64,000 bases of DNA, taken from NCBI GenBank assembly GCA_015956445.1, contig WIUZ02000006.1, positions 1,736,001-1,800,000 of the forward strand, in the 5' to 3' direction. This document shows, one piece after another, positions 1 through 11,002 of this stretch. Positions within the stretch are counted from its first letter, which is position 1. The number at the start of each line of letters is the position of its first letter. The notes under the pieces were generated by a model. The model saw only the letters and a program-made list of their open reading frames with translations. It had not been told where the DNA came from and searched no databases. Origin of the DNA: Thelephora terrestris. Lineage: Eukaryota > Basidiomycota > Agaricomycetes > Thelephorales > Thelephoraceae. Made by a program: the position numbers and the translations under genes.

Positions 1-713
1 ATTCCCGAGAACAAGTTGTGAGAGTTTAGGAAATGATGTGGAGAGGAAACGAGAGAGGCGTTCTTGTGGTTCGGGGTCGCCTAGCGAAAGGACTCGCAGC
101 CGGATGGACCGAGCATTTGAAGGAGGGCTTGAATCGAAAACGCAGAACAAGTCTTCCATTTGTCTGCTAGAACCGGTGAAGTCGAGTTCGCAGATCCGCC
201 TCGGAATTGCGGGGTCCATGAGGGCAGATCGTGCAGGGTCATGGAGGCGAGATCGCCACGTCAGGAAGATGGGAGCACCTTTCGACCGGGAGTTTAAGAG
301 AGGCCACACTTTGACGGCACTCGCGACCCACCAACCCCAAAGCTGAGGGAGACCAAGGGCCACTTCATTCCAACGTCTACACACTCGGAGAAAGCTGAAC
401 GTTCCGGTGGCGAAGCGCGTGCCGTCGTCTCGAAGACCGGACTCGACGAGGCAAAGAAACGCTTCCGCCAACAGTTCGAATGGCAGGCGGAAGATAGGGA
501 CGTGAGTGTTCTGGGCGTATCTTAACCGATTGACCTCTCCGACGTGAAAGTCTATCTGCTTTTGAAGGGATTCGATCGCGTTTTTCTGTAGGCCATCTGC
601 AGGGCCGAGAAACAAGTCCTGTGAGTTCATGCGAGCGGGGTGAGCGGTGAGGACACTGACGGTGCGGGCGTGTCGAGCATTTTGCTGTACTCTGGATCAG
701 ATTTGGGAGCCAT
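1..713 (-). CDS. Coiled-coil F-box protein gene, unit 1 copy (3' part outside window)
   Basis: On the minus strand a reading frame runs open from about position 600 to the left edge, so the gene continues beyond the window. It encodes a short coiled coil (LQKNAIESLQKQIDFHVGEV), then an F-box (FRLPFELLAEAFL), then a stretch typical of basidiomycete F-box proteins (VCRRWNEVALGLPQLWGWWV, later PAIPRRICELDFTGSS), and ends at the edge in a leucine-rich segment. A likely first exon starts at the ATG at 713-711 (MAPKSDPEYSKML), with an intron before the coiled coil whose donor I could not fix. F-box proteins normally recruit substrates to SCF ubiquitin ligases; the target here is unknown. It is divergent from NLR copy A with about 110 bp between starts. 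This is the only copy of the three without obvious damage. Confidence 0.75.
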
Positions 714-824
714 AACGCTGCAGGCAGGACCTTTGGGTTTGGGTAGCCGAGAGAGGAGGAGACAGCCTCAGGACAAAGAGAGTGATTTGGCGCCGAGGAG
801 ACTTGCCCTTATCGATCCCACCAC
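714..824. promoter_or_regulatory. Divergent intergenic region between F-box gene and NLR copy A
   Basis: This 111-bp gap separates the predicted F-box start (minus) from the NLR start (plus). The same spacing recurs in units 2 (10899-11002) and 3 (about 58475-58562), so the two genes probably share a compact bidirectional promoter. No clear TATA box is visible. Confidence 0.4.
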
Positions 825-3800
825 ATGCCGCGGTTCAAAAAGCTCAAGAAATTCTTCCAACGTTCCCAGCATCAAACGTCACAGGGAACTCCTTCCCACA
901 TTGCCGTCGGAGCCCCCAGCTCCGCCGCAGACCCCAGGCCCGGAAGTATGTCCTCGGCGAAGTCTATAAATCAGCTGGGTCGATCTGACCATCGTGACAG
1001 GCGTAAACGACGGGGATGGTTCCAGGATTGCATTTAGGAACAGCGATGATGCTCAGCGACCCGCCGCGTCCAATGTGTTGCCCCATACCGCTGAGCCCCA
1101 GGATACCGACACACGTGGCGTCATACCCCAGCTGATTGCGCCGGCGTCGACAATCCCGATAGCGGCAAATGAGCGAGAAAAAGAGGGAGAAAGTGAAGGC
1201 CCCTCGAACGTTACAAACGCAGGTTTCGTACAGAACCCCACCGTCACTGAGAGGGAATCAGAACACCGAAATTTGCAGGAACGCGAGAATCAAGGAACAA
1301 CCACCGGGTGGTCACCAATGACTCTCGCCTCTCACGTACCCAAAGATGACCACCTCCAAGTCGGCAAGGATGCACATGGCACCTTCCAGTCGGGGAAGAC
1401 CAAGGGCGGGTGTCAGTGTTCCTGCAGTCCTCTCGCTTGTATTGACTTCTTCTAGCTGCAGAGAAGAACCGGGGGGACAGAACCACTGGGAGTGCCGCCA
1501 TTCCTATGGATGAAGGAACCACGCGCAAATTCAACCCCCTCAAAGCTACCCTATCCGCCATTTACACTACTTGCAATGTTCGCTTGTGATTCACCGTTCA
1601 AGATCCTTCCTAACGAACTCATCTGCAGGAAACTATTCATATTGGAAACAAGATCACAGTCCTCCTCTCACGGATAAACGCATTGGAGGAACACTTTGAT
1701 TCACGTCCAAGCGATGTTGAGGAACAGAGGCGCCGAAGTAAAGTGATACAGTATGCAATCATTTCCTCGTTGTGCTAGGTGCTGAGTTTCCTTCAGAAAC
1801 CTCAACGACATCGAGGAGCGCCTGCGGGTTCTGTCAGAGGAGCCTCGACCGCGACCACTTAATGACCAATCTCAAGGCTATGGAGACACATTCGAGCTTC
1901 TCGAAGATCTACGAGAGACTGTATTCGATTACCAGGTTTGTCGGTGACCTCGACGCTCCTTTCGATGCTGATAAAGACAACAGAAAATACAACAAACAAA
2001 GATCCGCGATCAACAATGTAACCTGATAGTTAGTGATCCTCTTCTTCGTCCGAAGAGATGAAATAACCTCCCGATAGAACCCAGGTTAGACCATCCTGTA
2101 TTCTCGATAATAGGTACCTAACGTGAATGCTCTGCAGATGAAGCGGCAGTCCTCAACGGTTTCCGCTGTGCACGGCGAGCTGAGTTCCGACATAGCGGTC
2201 ACCCAGGTTGTCTGAAGGGAACTCGCGGAGCTGTGCTGGACGAGATCGAACTCTGGACTCGGGACTCCGCTAAGCCCCCCGTCTACTGGTTGAATGGGCT
2301 GGCCGGAACGGGAAAGACGACTATCGCACAGACAGTTGCGGAAAGGGCATTCGCATGTGGGCAACTTGGCGCCTCCTTCTTCTGCTCACGAGATTTCGAG
2401 GATCGGAGCAATATCCACCTCATCTTCCCCACCCTCGCCGTCCAGCTCGCACGAAAATACCCCGACTTTAGATCGTACCTAGTCCCTCTGGTTCGGTCGG
2501 ATCCAGAGATCGCCGACGAATCTCTCTACGACCAGATGGACAAATTGATCGTCCGGCCGCTCAACGAGTCCAAGATCTCAACGGTAATCATCATCGATGC
2601 ACTCGATGAATGTAAAGACGAGGAACCCGCATCGGCCGTCCTATCCATCCTTGGGCAGTTCGTATCCAAGATCCCGAAAGCCAAATTCTTCGTCACCGGT
2701 CGTCCGGAGCCACGCGTCCGGGAAGGTTTCCGTCTCCCAATTTTAGCAGAGGCAACAGACGTGTTTGTTCTGCACGAGGTCGATCCAAGCCGGGTGGAAA
2801 ATGACATCGGACTGTTTTTCGGTCACAAGTTTTCGGACCTGGCACGCCGACGTAGTTTGGATGACTGGCCAACGAAGGAACAGTTGGACCTCCTTTGCGA
2901 ACGGGCAGGGGGGTTGTTTGTATATGCTGTGGCAACGGTCAAGTCCATCGACAAACCGAGCACCAATCCCAGAAAGCAACTGGACCTCCTTCTGCAATCA
3001 CCCGGGTGCAGCACACGCGAAGGGAAAACAAGGCTTACGGGAAACACCACCCTCGATCTACTATACACGTCAATTCTCCAAGAAGCTTTTAGTGACGTCA
3101 ATGGTCCAGATAATGACCCGATGGTCCGCTCAGTGTTAGGTGCTATGATCCTTGCCGCGAATCCCCTTTCTCCATCCACAATCGCCAAGGTCTTGGGCCT
3201 TGATCCTGAGGACGTCTCCCCCCTGCTATCATCGATTCAGTCACTTCTCATCTTCCAGGACATCGATTTCCCTGTTCGACCCTTCCATAAATCTTTCTTT
3301 GACTTCCTCATCGACCCGGATAGGTGCACAGACCAGAGGTTCTATGTCTTTCCTCCCGACCACCACTTACAGCTCTCCGTCGGTTGTCTCGAACTAATGT
3401 ATCGAACGCTCAGGAAAAACATGTGCGGGCTCCCGGACGGTGTCGCCAACTCAGATGTCGATGACTTGAAGGACAGGATCGAGAATTTTATCGATCCGGC
3501 TTTGCGATATGCGTGTAGATCATGGCACACGCACCTCGTCGAAGGGCCCGCGATATCGTTAGCGGCGCCCAAAATCGATTCAACTCTTCGCCGATTTCTG
3601 GAGAGGAAACTATTGCTCTGGTTGGAAGTACTGAGTGTCCTTGGGGCTGTTAAGAATGCGGTCAATGCATTGCAAGCCGCTGTAGGCTTGTTAAAGGTGC
3701 GTCGAGATCCCGTTTACGGTGAGCTGGATTTCCTCAGACCTGCTTCAGGAGTCACCCACACTCGACCTTGCCCATGACTGTCACCGTTTCGTAACCGGAT

Positions 3801-5668
3801 ACTTCGAGATCATCAGTGCATCTTCTCCGCACATCTACCACTCGGCGCTCGTGCTGTGCCCAACAACATCAATCTTACGAAAACTTTACGAGACACACGC
3901 CCAACCTTTCGTGCGAGTTGTGCACGGGGTACCGGTATCATGGAATTCAAATATCGCAGCCATCGCACGCCCCTTTCCAATTCATCATGCCGTGTGGTCA
4001 TCGTGCAATAGGTTCATCGCAATTGGTCCAATTGACAGCATCATGGTGGATATTCTGGATTCTGTAACTCTCCAGAGACTTCAAAGTCTCAAATGTGCAC
4101 CGGGAATGGAGAATTCCGCACAATGCGGGGCACTAATTTTCTCCCCGGATAGTCACCTATTGACATGCGTTGGTCACTCGTATCAACATGTCTATATCGT
4201 TAGTTGGGACCTCCAGACGGGTGGTGTGGTCAGCGCCATCACACATCACGGCCAACAATTCAACGGGATGCCCAACGTCACATACTCTAACAATGGAAAA
4301 ATGGTCGGAGTCTCTTCTCCGTATTCCACCGCCTTCATGATTTCCATCTACGATGTTGTCTCAGGTATCCACATGTACAACATCGAGCGGGACGTACACG
4401 GGGGCTTTTATCCTCCAGGTGGCAGGGTCTTGGCCGTTTGGACTCACGGACAATTCCTTCGGGTTGCAACCACAGAGCCGGAACCAATTACCATCTGGGA
4501 AGTCGGATTCACCCCGAGAGCTAATTTCACACTGGTCGAGACTCTTTACGTTCCGGACATTCTCGACGCGGATATCGTGATCGCCCCAACACCCCTTGCA
4601 ACATACAGAATCTTCCTCCGCCGCAACGATGAATTTTCTGTATGGGACACCGGGGATTCCAAATACCTACTACCTCAAACGAATTTCACATCTCTTCTCC
4701 CCCCGACCTTTTCCTCCGATAGCCGCTCATTTGCGTTAGTCACCGAATCAGAAGTCCACATCTGGAAGGAGCATTCAACCGGCTATGTACTCCTTAGAAG
4801 GTTCGAATCCAGTATCAATTTTGCAACCCCGCTTCTCTCTCCAGATGGCGAATCGATCATCACATTTGGTGATTCCATGCTCCGATTGTGGCACACGAAA
4901 AACCTCCAGACTACCCCCTCCAGCCCAACCCCTCAACACATTGATGATTTCGCCCTGGACTTTATTTCCGACGGACCGTTGGCGGTGGTCACACGGAGGC
5001 GAGATAATGTGGTTCAGGTTCTCGACCTCGAGTCTGGTCTCCCGCAGTTGACGATTGACACTGGCATGGAGGTTTACGGTCTGAAGGTGATCGGGAACAC
5101 AATCGCCGTTATAGCTGAAGGGAAGGTCGTCACATGGAACGCACTGGGTAGAGGCTCTCTTCCGGGTACAAGGGTGGGACCTGAGGACAGCACTCAAACG
5201 ATAACCTTTGATCAACCGACGAGTCACGTCTTTGTCGCAGCGATCTCCCCCGATTTCCGTCATATTGCCGTTGTAGAAGCACTGGGAACGCGCTTGTACA
5301 ATTTATCCGATGGGCAGCAGTTTGATCTTCGCACAACAATGGACAACTCGCTGTGGTTTGCTCCAGGCGATAACACCCTCTGGCTTGCCGGCGCGGACAC
5401 GGTGCGTTCCTGGCCAAAAGATTACGAAGGTTACGACGTTCCGCAGTCACATAATATCGAGCACGCACTCCGGGAGTCCCCTTGGAGATCGTCTCGTGGC
5501 TACGAAGTGACGAACGACCATTGGGTACTCTCTCCGGAAGGAAAGCGGTTGTTGATGTTGCCCCCTCCTTGGCAGTCAGACGCGTCACTACGGGTGTGGA
5601 ACGGGCGTTTTCTCGCATTACTCCATAAGTCACTACCCGAACCTATTATCCTGGACTTTGAACCATGA
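825..5668 (+). CDS. NACHT-domain NLR with C-terminal beta-propeller, copy A
   Basis: Fungal NLR, about 1,470 residues. The start at 825 gives a basic N terminus (MPRFKKLKKFFQRSQ) shared by all three copies. Probable exons: 825-945, 1001-1411, 1456-1577, 1629-1750, 1797-1935, a poorly resolved stretch in 1936-2137, 2138-3696 and 3749-5668. The 5' exons encode a helical, coiled-coil-like domain (INALEEHFDS, DIEERLRVLSEEPRPRP). The NACHT NTPase has Walker A GLAGTGKT (2296-2319), Walker B VIIIDALDE (2584-2610) and the GRPEPR sensor motif. A winged-helix-like segment (RPFHKSFFDFLIDP) follows, then a WD40-like propeller over the last exon. The 52-bp intron at 3697-3748 joins GLLK to ESPTLDL. Fungal NLRs act in non-self recognition and regulated cell death: NACHT is the NTP-driven switch and the propeller the likely sensor. 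No effector enzyme domain is recognisable at the N terminus. It looks intact. Confidence 0.9.
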
Positions 5669-6430
5669 CCTGTATTTTCTTTACCACGTTCGAGCTTTCT
5701 ATACTGAAAAGAGGATGGTTTTATTCAATCCTTTCCCGAGTGTGCGTTGCCGAGTACGTCTAATTCGAAGCTTGCCAGTCGCTCTAACTTGATCGTTGGC
5801 AAGCGGCTACCCGCGTTGAAACAGTTGAACCCTGAGTGTGGGTTGTGTCGAGATCTTCGACCTCCAAAAGGACGGTTTCGAGCTTGTGGTGGACGTGGCC
5901 GAGGGAAGTTGTTCTTGTCTAGGGCAACGGGTACATCCCAAGTGCAGTTGTGCTTCATAACGTTACTGCTTACTTTGGAGTTTGAAATATTTTTGTTTCA
6001 TGAAGGCACTCGTCATTAATCAGCAGCCAAAAATTTCGTCGTCTGAGATGTATGGATCTGCGAGTTGTTCTAAAATATACGTTGCAACCCCCTGCCGAAG
6101 TATTAATTCGGATGGGATTCTGTACCGTTGAACCGGGATTCGAACAATTTTGTGAACACCACTCCCAAGATCTCCTGCCTCTCGGCCCTATATATTCTCC
6201 CAGTGGCGTCTTTTATGCCCCCCGCAGCGGAGGGGAGCACATGCTTAGATTTTAGTTTGGCATCAGACCTAAATGGAATCGGGCAACTCGAATCCATTCA
6301 GAACACGGTAAACTCGTTGTGAGATCACCCACGCGGTACTTTTCGGGTTACTAATTTTGAGCCGCTCGCACACTCGCGATGATTCGTATCTCAAAGTCTC
6401 CGCTGAGCCAAGTCTTGTGGTGTTTACATG

Positions 6431-6661
6431 TCATCTGAGGCGCGTCGGATCAGTCATTCGGAGTGGATTGAAGACACCTTCTCCCTCAACCAAACATCGA
6501 GTTCCAGGGTCCTTCACGTTGTGGTAGATCCGACTGATTGTGAGGAGGCGTTCAGGGTCGAAGGAGTGCGCAATAGGGTAATCCCAATCACCGAGGAACA
6601 CTGCTCTTCTGAAGACTCGACCAATCTTCAAAAAGCGCCTGCGAAATTGGCTTGGTACCAT
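6431..6661 (-). pseudogene. Conserved short minus-strand reading frame in tail, unit 1
   Basis: A 76-codon frame beginning MVPSQFRRRFLKIG that recurs in unit 2 (54310-54519) with most residues kept (HSFDPERLLTISRIYHN in both) but a different C terminus after a frame change. Its function is not recognised. It may be one exon of a decayed gene or chance conservation of recently duplicated DNA. Confidence 0.25.
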
Positions 6662-7489
6662 TCTTTATCTACCACAGGGGTGCCAGCGGAGATGAGTCGT
6701 GCCTGGTACACACGATCCTCCATCACACGACACGCGCCACTTGAAGCCTTTTCAGTTCGATCCGCGCACGATAAGCCTTTCCTGAGGAATGTAATGAGAC
6801 GAGTCGGAGGCCTCCTTCACGAAGGCAGAGACGAATGTGGGCTGGCGGTTGTTGTAAAAGTCTTGCAAACAGCTTCCACTCATGACTACACCCAAACCTT
6901 TCAAAACCGAACGAATGACCTTTGAGTGTAGGGTCTGGTGAAGGATGTCGGCTTCGAGTCAGGAGAGAACGTGAGGTAAAGTCGATCCCGCTTACAGTCT
7001 ATCCACCGCATCAACATACTTCGCGTTTGTTGAACACCGTCCCCCTATGCCACACAAGATAACGACACTCGGCGGGATATTGGTCGTCGCCCGCACTGCG
7101 GATCATTGAAGATCGGCGGGATTGTCGAGACTCTCATTCCCCATTGTCGCGAACCTCCTGAGATCTGGTGAATGGAACCATGCCAGAGCGCACTTAACTG
7201 CGAAGAAAGAAATACTGTGAGACTCATCGAAACAATCATGACCGAGACACGTACGGATAGTCAAGGTCGACACCGGTAATCAGATGCTGATGTGTAGTCA
7301 CGACTAACGAGGTGAGTCCCGAAAAAAAGACCGTCGGACACTGAAGCAATCGACTCAAAGAATCCACCTGCCGCAGGTCCTCTTGGCACTCGACGTTCCA
7401 CATACGCGATTTCCGAACCCCCGCAGCTGACCCCGAACGGGAACTCTATCAGGCCCCGTCGAACCGACATCACTCATCGTTGGATACCT

Positions 7490-8262
7490 TCACGATGACA
7501 GGGGGGATCTAAGCACTTGCGTTCTGGTCCCTAGGTGTTCGATTTCACGGCCTCGGGCCACTGGTGTGATTACGCATGAATACTGAATGCGAACATCTCC
7601 GCGGTAGTATTCCCTAGAGATAGCATGAGGAAGGCCTTTCGTACTGCCGGGGACAAGCAAAACATCGTCCGGACAAGTCCCGAAGGTTGAACCGCGTATG
7701 TCAGATAGCAAGTCTCCGTCAAGCCCTTTGCCGCACACATATGGAGCTTTTTGAGGTTATATTTAAATAGAAGCGCGCATTCGTCACGGTCAGCAGGAGA
7801 GAGGCCTGCAGCAAGGCCGAGGTAATCAACACCAAAGAAGGGAGGGTCGTCATTTGGGATCAGGCGAGCGCCGAGGGCCAACAGACCAGATGGAAAACTT
7901 GAAGGGAGGTGTTCGAAAAGGCCGCTAGTGACTAGGGGTACTTACCGTGGGTTAAGCGGAGGTCCAGCGTCAATAGAGGCCTCAGCTATGTACATCGACA
8001 CCCAGCTCCGAGACTCAGTGGGGATGTCTAGGTCTCCCTAGCTTCAGACTCCTTTCCGCGCGTGAGGAATGGTTGTTGATGCTATCCCTCAAAGCCTTCT
8101 CTCTTTCCCGTTCTCGTATATTCTGTTCACAAGGAATATGCGGTGGCAAGCTCAGACGCGACTGCTGCAACATCAAGTCCCCACCATACCCGTTTATCCC
8201 CGCCTCCGACGGACAGAGCAAGCACACCGTCCCATCGGCGAACCATTCATCCACACCGAACC
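7490..8262 (-). pseudogene. Possible BTB-like gene remnant, unit 1 tail
   Basis: Minus-strand frames here encode DEWFADGTV, which resembles the opening strand of fungal BTB/POZ domains (usually xFWFxDGxV), and later VDYLGLAAGLSPADRDECALL, which resembles the helical part of such domains. The parts lie in different frames separated by sequence without clear introns, and the 5' side is interrupted by the hAT-like insertion starting at 8263. Unit 2 has a related, somewhat more open copy (55345-56197). The family call rests on weak similarity judged by eye. Confidence 0.25.
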
Positions 8263-8798
8263 CAGGGGGGGCGCGGCAGCGCACCCAGGGACACCTGACC
8301 CACCCCTGGGTGGGGTACCATCCCAGTGTCCGGGGTCCTCAATCTGGGCGATCGAACGGAAAACGCAGGGGGTGCGGTTGCAGAGTGGTCTGCGCACTTT
8401 CTGGGGAAGGCTTTGCTTGCTGAGTTGGAGCAATGCCCGCAAGGAATATTTTTTTCCTATATACCCATGCAAAATAACCAATGGTTTTCTATGGAACGGA
8501 AAAACACGCATGACCCAAAATGGGTGTGTGGTCTCTGTGCTGTTTTTCCAGGCAGAGAACGTGACACGAGCATCTTCGCCACCGTCACCTTTTCACTCTT
8601 CCACGGCGCTTCTTCTACAGTTTAGTCATCGGCTCTCCTACGTTGTGGTTGTGTATTTGGTCCTCGCTACTATATATGGACAACTTTTGTATGGGGTGGG
8701 GGGTCGCTTCCCGATATGGGAGGGTCGGGGGATAGTTCCGGGGTCCACAGGGGTTTTGAGGGTTGCGTGTCCTTGGGTGCGCTGCCGCGCCCCCCCTG
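8263..8798. mobile_element. Non-autonomous hAT-like DNA element (MITE), 536 bp
   Basis: The ends are inverted repeats of about 30 bp starting CAGGGGGGGCGCGGCAGCG, and the element is flanked by the 8-bp direct duplication ACCGAACC (8255-8262 and 8799-8806). An 8-bp target duplication with CAGGG-type termini is the signature of the hAT superfamily. Unit 2 has the empty site at about 56196 (ACACAACC without the insert), so the insertion came after the units were duplicated. It encodes no transposase; the plus-strand ORF running across it is not a gene. Confidence 0.85.
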
Positions 8799-10039
8799 AC
8801 CGAACCAGACCGCGGCCTATCCACAATCCCATCTCATACTTTGCGCGAGGTTTTCAAAGCCGCCAGTTTCTACAGCGTACGACCAAAGTAACGGAGGCGA
8901 TTTCGAGACGGGGAAGATGTTCCCTCAAAGCCTTTGCTCGTGGATCAGTCGAACGATGGGGCGCGCCCGTTGTTGCCTTGAGCGTGCTCCTGCGAGGTCG
9001 GGACTAGAGAAATTGAGGCGAATCGGGGGTCAGAATGCGAGGAAGTCTCTTGCCCGGTACGTTGCGAATCCGTCCACTCCTCGTTTCCGGGTTGTCTGAA
9101 CCTCAACTGGGGGTTAGCAGTTTCAGATGTGCATCCCATTCGGCTCGCTCAAAACCCTCTCACTCGGGACGTCGTTTCTCACCATACCCTCTGTCTTTCT
9201 GTCTTTCTGCTGAAGCGGAAACGCCGCGGCCTTGCCCATACGTGTAGCGCTACGGATGGACGTGTAATCAGTATCCTAGACGATGCCCTCGTATCCGAAC
9301 GGAGAATCTTCCTCCACTACTCCTCGACGGTCGACTCCACCAACAGGAAGAAGACGCGGACCCTAATGCCGAGCCCAGTGGGAGCGTATGTTGAGGCTTA
9401 ATGGTCATGTGCCTTCCGAGGAGGACTGGACGGGTTGTAGCCCAGACTCGCCGAAGTTGGGGATCCACCTGCATCCCCTTGGCCTCGTAGCCTAGGACTG
9501 AAGTCGGATCGTGGTGGTCCAACCTGTGTTGAGGACAGGGATCTTTGTACGTTGTAAGGATCCCAGTGCGGAGTCGGCCCCAAATCCCTCGTGGTTCGGT
9601 TGAGCGAGTACTCTGACACTCGAGCTCTCGAGGAACGAACGAGACGCACTCGATGCACGGTTGTGCGCCGCACACTCGAAAGCTGGTGTTTTATGGCTAG
9701 CCCGTCGCCACACCTCTTAGGATGATTCGCCACCGAGCTTGGGACGGTGCTGAGGTGTTTGGCCTTCAAAACGACGCCTTCGAGCCCGTTAAGACGGTGG
9801 CGTCGTCCAGAGCACCGTGTACGTTACGTGTGTAGTTTCGGCCTTGTCAACCCCTGTGTGTACTTCCGCGGGTGGAAATATAATTTTTTTATGGAAGAAC
9901 TAAAGCACTCGGTATTTGGACCCTTCGCTCGAGCCTTAGAGGGTAGAAGGTAGCTACGGGAGGGGCTAGCCTGCTCCGTACGTCATAAACCAACAATCAA
10001 AAACTCGTTGTCTAAGATGGATCAATCTAAAAGTTTTGC

Positions 10040-10287
10040 TTTAACATAATGCGCGGCCGTAAAGAAAGAGTGATATGGATGAAATTCTGTACAGAAATGA
10101 AAATCGGAAGGTTCTGTGGCCGTGTAAACTCGCCTGAGTGTTTCCTACCCGTTGACCCTATCCGTTGTCCCCGCGGTGTCTTCCCTATTCCCGAAAACGG
10201 GCCAAGGCGCATCCGTAGATTGCAGTTTGACATCAAACCTGAATAGCAAGGGCGACTTTAACCCTTTCATAAAGCGGTCAATTCGTC
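10040..10287. repeat. Diverged internal duplicate of the module at about 6050-6300
   Basis: The two segments share blocks such as GATGxxATTCTGTAC, a GTCTTxxxT stretch and CATxCGTAGATT followed by AGTTTG[AG]CATCA. The pair also occurs in unit 2 (about 53930-54180 and 57590-57829). Read on the minus strand, both encode similar short peptides (FRFDVKLQ, FRSDAKLK). This marks an old duplication within the tail and lies exactly against the 10288 unit junction. Confidence 0.5.
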
Positions 10288-10898
10288 CGGATGGACCAAG
10301 CATTTGAAGGAGGGCTTGAATCGAAAGCACATAACAAGTCTTCCAATCGTCTGCTGGAACCGGTGAAGTCGAGTTCCCGGATCCACCTCAGAATCGCGGG
10401 GTTCGTGAGGACATATTGTGCAGAGCCCTGGAGTCGAGCTCGCCACGCCAGGAAGATGAGAGCACCTTTCGACCGAGAGTTGAACGGAAGCCACGCTCAA
10501 GTTGACAGCACTCGCGACCCACCAACCCCAAATTTGAGGGAGACTAACGGCCAATTTAATTCCAACATCTTCAAACTTGTAGAAAGCTGAACGTTCCGGT
10601 GGCGAAGCGCGTGCCGTCATCTCGAAGACCGGACTCGGCGAGGTAAAGAAATGCTTCCGCCAACAGTTCGAATGGCAGGCGGAAGACAGGGACGTGAGTG
10701 TTCTGGGCGTATCTCAACTGATTGACATCTCCGGAGTCTATCTGCTTTTGAGAGATTCGATCGCGTGTTTCTGTAGGCCATCTGCAGGGCTGTAAAGCAA
10801 GACCGGTGAGTTGATGCGAGCGGGGTGAGCGGTAAGGGCACTGACGGTGCGGGCGTGTCGAGCATTTTGCTGTACTCTGAATCAAATTTGGGTGCCAT
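10288..10898 (-). pseudogene. Truncated F-box gene copy, unit 2
   Basis: This copy keeps the ATG at 10898-10896 (MAPKFDSEYSKML) and a good F-box (FRLPFELLAEAFLYLAESG), but the frame stops after FSFLQV at 10571 and is not recovered cleanly downstream. The 3' part of the gene is missing altogether: similarity to the unit 1 copy ends at 10288, where unit 1 continues into a leucine-rich segment. The same truncation point is found in unit 3, so the break predates the last duplication. No functional F-box protein is expected. Confidence 0.75.
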
Positions 10899-11002
10899 AA
10901 CGCTGCAGGGAGGACCTTTGACCGTGGGTAGCCGAGAGAAACAGCCTCGCCACAAAGGGAGGAGTTTGGCGCCAAGGAGGCTTGTGTTTACGATCCCACC
11001 AC

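Larger units (their letters stand above)
101..10287. repeat. Tandem segmental duplication, unit 1
   Basis: First of three units in the order F-box (minus), NLR (plus), tail. The sequence starting at 101 (CGGATGGACC) recurs at 10288 and 57830 and stays similar to the end of each NLR and through the tail. Left of 101 unit 1 carries the rest of the F-box gene, whereas units 2 and 3 both carry the tail end of the preceding unit. Unit 1 therefore holds the ancestral left junction. The spacing from unit 1 to unit 2 is 10,187 bp, including a 536-bp hAT-like insertion in the tail. Confidence 0.85.
5669..10287. other. Unit 1 tail: 4.6 kb without a confident intact gene
   Basis: This stretch follows NLR copy A and is repeated after copies B (53751-57829) and C (63422 to the edge). 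It holds short ORFs on both strands, of which several on the minus strand persist in unit 2 (6431-6661, 7490-7881, 8015-8284, 9268-9675), but frames shift between copies, as expected for decayed genes or UTR and intergenic sequence. About 8263-8798 is a hAT-like insertion. A module at about 6050-6300 reappears in diverged form at about 10040-10287. No RNA gene was recognised. Confidence 0.6.

Noticed and set aside
1244-1561. Minus-strand frames opposite NLR exons, such as 1244-1561, 11487-11762 and 59054-59329
   Set aside because: They are shadows of the conserved plus-strand exons and appear wherever that exon is duplicated.
6120-6150. GGGATTCGAACAA near 6128, 53990 and 63865 as the T-arm of a tRNA gene
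   Set aside because: The box B-like word is there, but no cloverleaf, A box or acceptor pairing could be found around it.
8069-9007. Plus-strand frame of 312 codons as a gene
   Set aside because: It runs through both ends of the hAT-like insertion and has no counterpart in unit 2; it is a chance opening.
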